A DNA stretch of 64,000 nt, taken from positions 4,856,001-4,920,000 of the forward strand of contig NZ_CP085135.1 of the NCBI RefSeq assembly GCF_020616515.1, in the 5' to 3' direction. Under the pieces are notes generated by a model. The model was not told where the DNA came from. It saw nothing but the letters and a program-made list of their open reading frames with translations, and made no database searches. Positions within the stretch are counted from its first letter, which is position 1, and every line of letters starts with the position of its first letter. Of this stretch, positions 27,320 to 33,742 are shown piece after piece. This DNA comes from Mesorhizobium sp. PAMC28654. GTDB taxonomy: Bacteria > Pseudomonadota > Alphaproteobacteria > Rhizobiales > Rhizobiaceae. A program made the translations under genes and the position numbers.

Positions 27320-27404
27320 TGGTGCCCCCTGCCGGGGTCGAACCGGCACTCCTTTCGGAACCGGATTTTGAGTCCGGCGCGTCTACCAATTCCACCAAAG
27401 GGGC
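27320..27404 (-). tRNA. tRNA-Leu (CAA)
   Basis: A complete 85-base tRNA with encoded CCA. The acceptor stem is GCCCCTT with AGGGGGC, and the D-arm reads GGTGGAATTGGTAGAC. The anticodon stem CCGGA/TCCGG holds the loop CTCAAAA with anticodon CAA at 27368-27370. There is a class II variable arm TTCCGAAAGGAGT and a T-arm GCCGG-TTCGACC-CCGGC. The discriminator is A. Confidence 0.95.
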
Positions 27405-27479
27405 GTAGCACGTAGGCATACGGCGTGGTATGGGAGGGCTCCATAAAGGAGCAGCCCAGTGCCGTCAATCCGCCTCGAA

Positions 27480-27497
27480 CTTCAGGACGCAATCAAG
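27480..27497 (+). repeat. 18-base direct repeat, left copy (apparent target duplication)
   Basis: CTTCAGGACGCAATCAAG, identical to 29009-29026. It abuts the TG end of the IS, and the two copies flank the element exactly. Confidence 0.85.
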
Positions 27498-27571
27498 TGT
27501 CCGTCGTCAGATCATTTGGCTCAGATTGGATCGCAGATTAGCGGAGTGTCGGCCTCATCTTGGGGTTGATG

Positions 27572-28552
27572 TTAAGCGGCGATCTTGCGGTGCTGCAAGC
27601 GCCGATGTTGGATGGTTTGGCGTTTGATCCTTTCTCGCTGTTTGATAATGGCTGCGGCCCTGCCGAAGTAGGCGTCGGCTGGCGTTACGTTGGCCAGGCT
27701 CTCGTGGTAGCGTCGATGGTTGTAATGTTCGACGAAGGCTGCGATCTGGGCCTCAAGGTCGCCGGGCAGAAAGTAGTTCTCCAAGAGGATTCGGTTTTTG
27801 AGGGTCTGGTGCCAGCGCTCGATCTTGCCTTGGGTCTGGGGATGCATTGGAGCGCCCCGGACATGGCTCATGCGTTGGTCCTGGATATAGTCCGCCAGTT
27901 CGCCGGCGATGTAGCTGGGGCCATTATCGCTGAGCAGCCGAGGCTTGTGGTGCACATGGGCCTGGTCGCACCCTGAGGCAGTAAGTGCCATGTCCAGCGT
28001 GTCGGTGACGTCCTCGGCCCGCATGGTGCTGCACAGTTTCCAGGCGATGATGTAGCGGGAGTAATCGTCGAGCACGGTCGACAGGTACATCCAGCCCCAG
28101 CCGATGATCTTGAAGTAGGTGAAGTCCGTCTGCCACATCTCGTTGGGTCGCGTCGTCTTGGTGTGGAACTCGTTCGCCGCCTTGATCACCACATAGGCCG
28201 GGCTGGTGATCAGATCGTAGGCCTTGAGGAGCCGGTAAACGCTGGCTTCTGACACGAAGTAGCGCGTCTCGTCGGTGAACCGTACTGCCAGTTCGCGCGG
28301 GGAGAGCTCGGACTGCTCCAGCGCCAGTTCGATGATCTGGTCATGGATGGCAGGCGGGATGCGGTTCCACACCCGGCTCGGCGCCGAGGGCCGATCCTGC
28401 AGCGCCTCAGGCCCGCCCTCGACATAACGGTCATACCAGCGATAGAAGGTCCGGCGCGGGATGCCCAGTCGGTCCAGCGTTTTGCGGGTTGGCAGGTGTG
28501 ACTGCTCGACGATCCTGATGATCTCGAGCTTTTCGGATGCGGGATATCTCAT
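27572..28552 (-). CDS. IS3-type transposase, catalytic OrfB
   Basis: 326 residues. An N-terminal helix-turn-helix region (about 1-60, with RLGIPRRTFYRWYDRY) precedes an rve integrase core with the catalytic triad D143 (QTDFTYF), D209 (SDNGPSY) and E245 (GKIERWHQ), a DD(35)E spacing. All three residues are present and the frame is open, so activity is plausible. It overlaps orfA as ATGA, which suggests coupled translation rather than the programmed -1 frameshift common in IS3. Confidence 0.92.
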   Translation of the reverse strand: MRYPASEKLEIIRIVEQSHLPTRKTLDRLGIPRRTFYRWYDRYVEGGPEALQDRPSAPSRVWNRIPPAIHDQIIELALEQSELSPRELAVRFTDETRYFVSEASVYRLLKAYDLITSPAYVVIKAANEFHTKTTRPNEMWQTDFTYFKIIGWGWMYLSTVLDDYSRYIIAWKLCSTMRAEDVTDTLDMALTASGCDQAHVHHKPRLLSDNGPSYIAGELADYIQDQRMSHVRGAPMHPQTQGKIERWHQTLKNRILLENYFLPGDLEAQIAAFVEHYNHRRYHESLANVTPADAYFGRAAAIIKQRERIKRQTIQHRRLQHRKIAA

Positions 28553-28923
28553 TCTTGCTCGTCCCCATCCGCGATCATGCTTTTTTTGAGCAGACGGTTT
28601 TCCAGTGTCAGATCAGCGACGCATTCCTTCAGCGCGCCGGCCTCCCGGCGCAAATCCTTGACCTCGTCGCTGGTGGCAGCACGAGCGGTATCACCCGCCA
28701 ATCGGCGCTTGCCGGCCTCCATGAACTCCTTGGACCAGGTGTAATACAGGCTCTGCGCGATCCCTTCCTTGCGGCACAGCTCGGCGATGCTGTCTTCGCC
28801 GCGCAGCCCGTCCAGCACGATCCGGATCTTGTCTTCCGCTGAAAAATGCCGCCGGGTCGCCCGGCGAATGTCCTTTACCACCTGCTCGGCAGGCTTCTTG
28901 GCACTTGAGGATTTAGGGCTCAT
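28549..28923 (-). CDS. IS3-type transposase, OrfA (DNA-binding)
   Basis: 124 residues. A charged N-terminus is followed by an IS3/IS911-type helix-turn-helix (about 27-70; FSAEDKIRIVLDGLRGEDSIAELCRKEGIAQSLYYTW in two parts) and a leucine-zipper-like helix (about 85-115) with LRREAGALKECVADLTLENRLLKK. It would bind the IS ends and assist OrfB. Confidence 0.9.
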   Translation of the reverse strand: MSPKSSSAKKPAEQVVKDIRRATRRHFSAEDKIRIVLDGLRGEDSIAELCRKEGIAQSLYYTWSKEFMEAGKRRLAGDTARAATSDEVKDLRREAGALKECVADLTLENRLLKKSMIADGDEQE

Positions 28924-29008
28924 CTTGGTTCCTTCGTCGTGACGACGAGATCAAAACCCTCCTTAATTCACAACCTCAAATCTGGGACACAGGTGCTGAC
29001 GGGGAACA

Positions 29009-29026
29009 CTTCAGGACGCAATCAAG
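29009..29026 (+). repeat. 18-base direct repeat, right copy (apparent target duplication)
   Basis: Identical to 27480-27497. The coding frame of the interrupted 61-codon gene continues through it. Confidence 0.85.
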
Positions 29027-29207
29027 TACCTCGCCCAGGCAATCGTTCTGCTCGGGGCCATCTACTTCATCGGCAATCTCCTGAGCCCCAAGACGGACAC
29101 CGGACCCCACGGCAACCCCATGACCATCGGTATGGAATGTCAGCAGTTTGCTCAGGGCGTGGTCTGCCAGTAGCCAGTCTGACCTCTAACCCATCGACGG
29201 GGAAGCT

Positions 29208-29504
29208 ATGAGATCAACCGAGTTCTTAGGCCTGATGGCCCTACACGACTTAGTCGTCGTCGTGGAGCAAGGTTACCCGCGTAGTGATAGGAAGCGAGAT
29301 GAGGTTACCATCCAGACGCGCGATGGTCGAGCTGCCACGCTCCGCCTCAACGGATACACGACGCCTATCCACTTGCCCTTAGACATCCTGGATGACTACC
29401 TACGGGCAAGCTTTGTCGCTCTGATGACACCGGAAGATGCGAACGGACGTACAGTCTACCAGTTGACCCCGGATGGCCGTACCAGGGGACTGGCGTCCAA
29501 ATGA
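29208..29504 (+). CDS. Hypothetical protein
   Basis: 98 residues, not recognised. There are no membrane segments. A Leu/Val-rich start is followed by a charged middle (SDRKRDEVTIQTRDGR) and a likely helix with LPLDILDDYLRASFVAL. A GGGGAAG site at 29199-29205 supports the ATG at 29208. Its stop TGA overlaps the next ATG (29501-29504), so the two are translationally coupled. Base composition looks less GC-rich than in the surrounding core genes. Confidence 0.6.
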   Translation: MRSTEFLGLMALHDLVVVVEQGYPRSDRKRDEVTIQTRDGRAATLRLNGYTTPIHLPLDILDDYLRASFVALMTPEDANGRTVYQLTPDGRTRGLASK

Positions 29505-29821
29505 AACCGATTGCTCTGGTTCTTCTGGCTGTCTGTTTCGCACTGCCGACAGCGGCATCCTCTGCTGCTAACATGCTGGGCGCTGGGGCGGGCTCCTCTT
29601 GCGGAAAATGGCTTTCGGATCGTCAAAGCGGGGACTATTTCGACATGGGAAATTGGGCTCTTGGATATCTTTCCGGGGTCGCAATGTACTCTAAGGATAG
29701 TCCGCTCGACGGCCTAGACAGCCCCGCAGTGGCGTTTTGGCTCGACAACTACTGTCGGTCACAGCCGCTGGACTCCTTTCAGAAGGCTCTCGACGCCTTT
29801 GTAGACCAACATCCAAACTAG
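29501..29821 (+). CDS. Hypothetical small secreted protein
   Basis: 106 residues. A clear signal peptide (about 1-22, MKPIALVLLAVCFALPTAAS) precedes a short mature domain with two cysteines (SSCGKWL and NYCRSQPL). It has the pattern GKWLSD..W.LGYLSG..W.DNYC..PL..F..A...FV, reminiscent of small periplasmic proteins of the Rap1a/Tai-like type, although I cannot confirm that. The two Cys could form a disulfide. It is coupled to the preceding gene by an ATGA overlap, and a tRNA-Leu 3' half follows 77 bases later. Confidence 0.6.
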   Translation: MKPIALVLLAVCFALPTAASSAANMLGAGAGSSCGKWLSDRQSGDYFDMGNWALGYLSGVAMYSKDSPLDGLDSPAVAFWLDNYCRSQPLDSFQKALDAFVDQHPN

Positions 29822-29898
29822 CTCTTGACCACCACCAGTGGCTGAGGCCCCTCAAGGCTAAGTCATTGAAACTACAGGGATTGTCCACTGGACAGTCG

Positions 29899-29956
29899 CT
29901 CGACTCAAAATCGAGTTCCGCAAGGAGTGTTGGTTCGATTCCGGCTAGGGGCACCA
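29899..29956 (+). pseudogene. tRNA-Leu(CAA) 3'-half fragment (attachment-site-like)
   Basis: It starts exactly at the anticodon stem: CTCGA, loop CTCAAAA, TCGAG, then variable arm TTCCGCAAGGAGT, T-arm GTTGG-TTCGATT-CCGGC, acceptor 3' strand TAGGGGC, A, CCA. No D-arm or 5' acceptor strand fits upstream: the nearest GCCCCTC is at 29847-29853, leaving about 45 bases where a normal tRNA has about 20. It differs at about 11 of 58 positions from the intact tRNA-Leu at 27320-27404, with compensating changes in the stem, and it points the other way. Such 3' halves are typical scars of tRNA-targeting integrases. Confidence 0.7.
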
Positions 29957-29996
29957 TAATTTCCATACGCAGGCAATTGACGGATGTCGATTGCCC

Positions 29997-31277
29997 TTAC
30001 CGTCTTCCCAGCAAACTCCGCATCCGGTTCCGCAGGAGGCGCGCCATGTTGCGGGTCTCGCGGTAGAGGTGAAGCTGTGACGCGGCTTGGCGGACGTGAC
30101 GGTCGGCATCTGGTGTCAGCCCGATGACCAGCGTGCCCATCGGCTTGCGCTCCGTCCATAGCCGGCTCATCACCGGGTGATCGGGTACGGCGCAGGAATC
30201 GGTCATGTCGATGTTGGGATCGTCGAGATGCTGCCTGGTTACCTCGATCATCAGCAGCGTACCCGGCGAATAGGCTGATAGCGTCTCGTCGTAGGCGGTC
30301 TTCCAAGTGTAGGCGACGCCGGCCTCGACGAACACGATCAGGCAGGCGATGGTGCGGCCGTCGAGCGTCAGCGAGTGGATGCGGCACATATCGTGTTCGG
30401 CCAGCCGATGCACGGCCTCGCGGGCGAAGGCGGCGCGGTAGCGGTCAATCGCCATGGCGGTGCGCTCGCGGCCTTTCCACCCGGCCGCCTCCAGCGTCAG
30501 GAAATTTTCAATGGCATGGCGGATCTCATCAGGCCCGCGCGCCACGACATGTTCCAACTGCCCGAGGTCGGCGAGACGTCGCTTCAGCCGGCGGAACTCG
30601 CGATGATGGTGTGAGCGCAACGAGGCTTTCAGATAGTCCTCGCCGTCGAGCTCGCTTTCCAGCACCGGTCTTTCGGCCCTGCCGGTGGTGATCATCGTCA
30701 GGCCGCGTGTCTCGGCCACGGTGGCGAGCAGGCTTGCCACCGGGCCGTCAAGCCGCACATCCGGCAGCACGAACACTTTCGGCAGCTTGAGATGTGGCCT
30801 GGACAGCATGGAGAAGAAATCCTCGACGACGCCGATGGGGTCGTCACGGTCGACAAGCGGCGTGCCGAGTGGGCCAAACGGGCTCGACCACGTGCGCATG
30901 ACGGGGACGCCGAGCGGTATTGCCGGCCGTTCGACGGAGAACGGCACCAGCAAGCGCAGCCGGTTGCGATACTCGTCGCCGTCGCGAATGACGGCCAGCC
31001 GCACTTCACGGTCTTCCAGCCGCGGCATGGCGGGGGCCAGGAAGCGCGGGTTGAAGAAGACATTGGGCTCGACCGTGCGGGCGCAGAGATAATCGAGTTC
31101 CTCGACCAGGTCGAAGCCGGCGGATGCCGGGTACACGGCAAGTTTGCGTTCGGGCCGGTTGTTGGCCAGGATTTCGATATGCGCCGGATCAGCCTCGCGG
31201 ATCAGGCCCGCGAGGCCCGACACCATCGCGCCGGCCGTGCCTCCGCTGGTTTCCTCGAGCAATGGGATGGCCACCAT
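29997..31277 (-). CDS. CelD/BcsL-family GNAT acetyltransferase
   Basis: 426 residues. The second half (about 210-370) carries the acetyltransferase domain of the CelD/BcsL type, with SHHHREFRRLKRRL, LTLEAAGWKGR and the late GTLLMIEVTRQHL helix that normally binds the cofactor. Family members are found in cellulose or exopolysaccharide loci and probably acylate a polysaccharide or amino sugar. It starts immediately after the flippase stop codon with no gap, so both are one transcript. Confidence 0.85.
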   Translation of the reverse strand: MVAIPLLEETSGGTAGAMVSGLAGLIREADPAHIEILANNRPERKLAVYPASAGFDLVEELDYLCARTVEPNVFFNPRFLAPAMPRLEDREVRLAVIRDGDEYRNRLRLLVPFSVERPAIPLGVPVMRTWSSPFGPLGTPLVDRDDPIGVVEDFFSMLSRPHLKLPKVFVLPDVRLDGPVASLLATVAETRGLTMITTGRAERPVLESELDGEDYLKASLRSHHHREFRRLKRRLADLGQLEHVVARGPDEIRHAIENFLTLEAAGWKGRERTAMAIDRYRAAFAREAVHRLAEHDMCRIHSLTLDGRTIACLIVFVEAGVAYTWKTAYDETLSAYSPGTLLMIEVTRQHLDDPNIDMTDSCAVPDHPVMSRLWTERKPMGTLVIGLTPDADRHVRQAASQLHLYRETRNMARLLRNRMRSLLGRR

Positions 31278-32678
31278 TCAAGCGTCTCCCTTGGCGGGCA
31301 CGAAAATGAGCATGACGATGCCGAGCTTGCGCCACACGGTGAAGGACAGCGCGCTGGCCTCGAACATCATCGCGAAGGCGGTGGACATTGCCGCCCCCCA
31401 TAGGCCGAAATGCGGGATCAGCACCACGTTGAGGCCGATGTTGAAGGCCAGTGTCATGGCGTAGACCGCGGCGCAGATGTTCTGGTTGCCGCTCATGGTG
31501 AGCAGGCTTTCGCAGGGGCCGACGGCGGCGCGGGCGACGACGCCGAAGACCAGCAGGTACAGAAGCGGATAGCCGGCGGCGAATTCGGGGCCGAACAGCG
31601 TCAGCATGGGCTCGCCCAGCACCAGCACCAGCAGTGCCATGAGCAGTGACGGCCAGAAGGTCCATGACACCGTCTCGCGGGCAAAGGCGGCGAGCCTCTC
31701 GGGCTCGCCATGGGTGAACTGCGCGTAGCGCTGGGCGACACCCGCCTTGACGGCGAAGTAGACGAAATGGACCAGCGCCAGCGTCTTGACCGTGGCGAAA
31801 TAGACGGCGACGTCGTTGGGATCCATATAGGCGCCGACCATCAATACGTCGGCGTTGGTGAGGAGAAAGAAGAAACTTTCGACCAGGAAGATCGGCAGCG
31901 ACACGATGAACCATTCGGCGAAATGCACCTTCATCGGCCCGGCCGGGATCAACCTTTCCATGCGCGTGGTGACGCCGATGAGTTGACCGAGCGTGGTGAC
32001 GTAGGTGGCGGCGATCGAGGCGAAGATCGCGGTCCTGGCGTTTGGCGCATAGCCCGCCAGCAGCATCAGCGCCATGAAAGCGAGGATCAGCACCGGTCGC
32101 ACGAGATAGGTCGGCGACAATGCAAACAGCGCCCAGCTGTTCGCCCTCGACTGGCCCTGCAACAGGTCGGAAAGCGCAATCATCGGCAGGCAGATGACGC
32201 CAAGGATGAACGGCACGACATAGTAGCTTTCGAGCCATGGCGAGAACAGCCAGACACCGAGCGCGCCCAGGCCCGCGATCGCGGTCGAGGCCACCAGCAC
32301 GAACTGCCTGCTGGCAACCACGATGCCACGCAACTCGTCCATCAGGCCGCGCTCGCGGTATTCGGGAATGAAGCGGATAACGGAGGTATGGAAGCCAAGG
32401 CAGGCGAGGTTGCCGACAATGACCATCGTCACCCAGACCAGGACGAAGATGCCGTATTCGAAAGACCCTATCCAGCGCGCCATCAAGACCTGGCTGACGA
32501 AGGCGATGACGGCGCTGATGATGCGAATGGAGAAGGCGATAAGCGACATGCGGCTGGCTTCGCCGCGCTCGTCGGCGGTGAACAGCACGGCATCGATGCG
32601 CCCAAGCAGCGGATTTATACGCAGCGCCAAACGCTGCGGCAAAAACCGCCCGGCCGTCGTTGCCGCGGAAAAGCGCAC
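31278..32678 (-). CDS. Polysaccharide flippase (Wzx/MATE-like)
   Basis: 466 residues with 12-14 membrane helices of the polysaccharide synthesis/MOP superfamily. RMSLIAFSIRIISAVIAFVSQ in the first helix, the loop MARWIGSFEYGIFVLVW and the later FFLLTNADVLMVGAYMDPNDVAVYF are typical Wzx features. It would move a lipid-linked sugar across the inner membrane. The first 45 residues are a soluble extension; a start at the Met of MSLIAFSIR (near residue 44) would give a more usual protein. Confidence 0.87.
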   Translation of the reverse strand: MRFSAATTAGRFLPQRLALRINPLLGRIDAVLFTADERGEASRMSLIAFSIRIISAVIAFVSQVLMARWIGSFEYGIFVLVWVTMVIVGNLACLGFHTSVIRFIPEYRERGLMDELRGIVVASRQFVLVASTAIAGLGALGVWLFSPWLESYYVVPFILGVICLPMIALSDLLQGQSRANSWALFALSPTYLVRPVLILAFMALMLLAGYAPNARTAIFASIAATYVTTLGQLIGVTTRMERLIPAGPMKVHFAEWFIVSLPIFLVESFFFLLTNADVLMVGAYMDPNDVAVYFATVKTLALVHFVYFAVKAGVAQRYAQFTHGEPERLAAFARETVSWTFWPSLLMALLVLVLGEPMLTLFGPEFAAGYPLLYLLVFGVVARAAVGPCESLLTMSGNQNICAAVYAMTLAFNIGLNVVLIPHFGLWGAAMSTAFAMMFEASALSFTVWRKLGIVMLIFVPAKGDA

Positions 32679-32798
32679 CCACCAGTCTCCGTTTTCCGCC
32701 TATTTCCAGACCTTGGGTATATGCAAAACACATTAAGAAACGGTTGGGTGGGTCGTCCTTGCCGTTTTGGGAAACGCGGTGATGGCGTAAGGAAGTTC

Positions 32799-33725
32799 TT
32801 AAGGCGTACTCACGAGCCGATCGCCGACCCCGCCGAGATATCTGTCCCAGATATAATCGCTCAACAGCTGGCGATGCTCCGCTCCGCGATGGTGACGCGT
32901 GTTGGTCTGTTGCGCGTAGGATGATCCGCCGACGTGGAACATGGTTCCTTCAAACAGCTCATGTTCGCCCGTCGCCCCGCCGAAGGTGACAGGGATAAAA
33001 CTCATCTCGACGGTCGCGACGTCTTCTTCAGCGAGATGCGAGTAGAGCGGCAACCAGTTTCCGCCCCCTGTATCGAGCCCCAGTTCCATTCGAGGCGTGA
33101 AATCCATGGCGACATTCTCGACGGCGGAGAACCGGAAGAAACAGAACCCTCCCCAAAGACACCATTGGCGATCATTCCTGCTCGCCTTGTAACGGAAGTT
33201 CTCCGTTGGCCCGAACTTCAGGCCGAAGACCTTCTTCCCCTCCATGCGGCCGGGCATGTCGAAAGGCGCGATGGGAAAACAGTCATGGTCGATGAAACCG
33301 AACAATTCCGGCCGGACGTGTCTCACGATGTTGTCGAAGACCCAGTTCACCGCCGTCCCGTGAGAACGGGACCAGTGGCGTTCGCGATTGCGGGGCAAGC
33401 TGAAGTAAGGTACTCCCCGCTGTCGGCAGATGTCCTCTATCGACTTTCGGGCCGCCTCGTCCGACGAATTGTCGACCACGACAAGGAGCATTCCCGTCGG
33501 ATGGATCTGCCAGGCCTTGGTCAGAGCGTCGATCACCCAAGGCGTATTGAAGGCGATGGTGAAGCAGAGACGGCTTGAGCCTGATGAGCGCAATATCCCG
33601 GCGAATTCGCGAGCTCTCGCTGCTCCCTGAGCGCGAAAGTATCGGTAAAAAAGCCTGTCCCTTACAAACTTGAGACGTCCGACGACGCGACTTCTGCCGA
33701 TCGCGTCGGCGATTTTCTTGGGCAT
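32799..33725 (-). CDS. Glycosyltransferase-like protein, family 2-type
   Basis: 308 residues. The N-terminal half has a GT-A-like strand pattern (LCFTIAFNTPWVID, LLVVVDNSSDEAARKS) and the acidic motif FIDHDCFPI, which occupies the place of the DxD nucleotide-sugar site. A central part rich in aromatic residues (WCLWGGFCFFRF) follows. There are no membrane segments. The neighbouring flippase and acetyltransferase suggest a role in the same polysaccharide. Base use is less GC-rich than in nearby core genes, consistent with transfer. It lies 17 bases upstream of the end of secA. Confidence 0.72.
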   Translation of the reverse strand: MPKKIADAIGRSRVVGRLKFVRDRLFYRYFRAQGAARAREFAGILRSSGSSRLCFTIAFNTPWVIDALTKAWQIHPTGMLLVVVDNSSDEAARKSIEDICRQRGVPYFSLPRNRERHWSRSHGTAVNWVFDNIVRHVRPELFGFIDHDCFPIAPFDMPGRMEGKKVFGLKFGPTENFRYKASRNDRQWCLWGGFCFFRFSAVENVAMDFTPRMELGLDTGGGNWLPLYSHLAEEDVATVEMSFIPVTFGGATGEHELFEGTMFHVGGSSYAQQTNTRHHRGAEHRQLLSDYIWDRYLGGVGDRLVSTP

Positions 33726-33742
33726 TTCTCCCGCCAGACGCC

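Larger units (their letters stand above)
27498..29008 (-). mobile_element. IS3-type insertion sequence, 1,511 bp
   Basis: The ends are TGTCC... (27498) and ...GAACA (29008), an imperfect inverted repeat of about 30 bases beginning TGT and ending ACA, with matching blocks such as CGTCAG and CAGATT. Inside are two leftward transposase genes, orfA (28549-28923) and orfB (27572-28552), overlapping by four bases. The coding content and inverted-repeat ends fit the IS3 family, but the element is flanked by an 18-bp direct repeat, far longer than the 3-5 bp usual for that family. Both genes look intact, so it may still be mobile. Confidence 0.85.
27459..29173 (+). pseudogene. Small membrane-protein gene split by an IS3-type element
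   Basis: Removing the IS (27498-29008) and one copy of its 18-base flanking repeat restores one uninterrupted frame of 61 codons. It starts at GTG 27459, has an AAGGAG site at 27446-27451, and stops at TAG 29171-29173. The product would begin MPSIRLELQDAIKYLAQ, continue with one hydrophobic helix (about 17-33) and end with a Cys-containing tail. An in-frame stop at 27444-27446 rules out an earlier start. I do not recognise the product. It would have been the first of three small rightward genes, 34 bases before the next. Confidence 0.7.

Noticed and set aside
29847..29956. A complete tRNA-Leu on the rightward strand, using GCCCCTC at 29847 as the 5' acceptor strand.
   Set aside because: The spacing to the anticodon stem is about 45 bases instead of about 20, and no D-arm folds there; a group I intron would be much longer and placed in the anticodon loop.
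27320..29956. The intact tRNA-Leu and the tRNA-Leu 3' half as left and right ends of one integrated island.
   Set aside because: They are in opposite orientations, whereas the two ends of a tRNA-inserted island should point the same way.
29691..29966. A leftward frame of 91 codons over the tRNA fragment.
   Set aside because: Its start reads the complement of the tRNA 3' half, and the rest is antisense to the small secreted protein.
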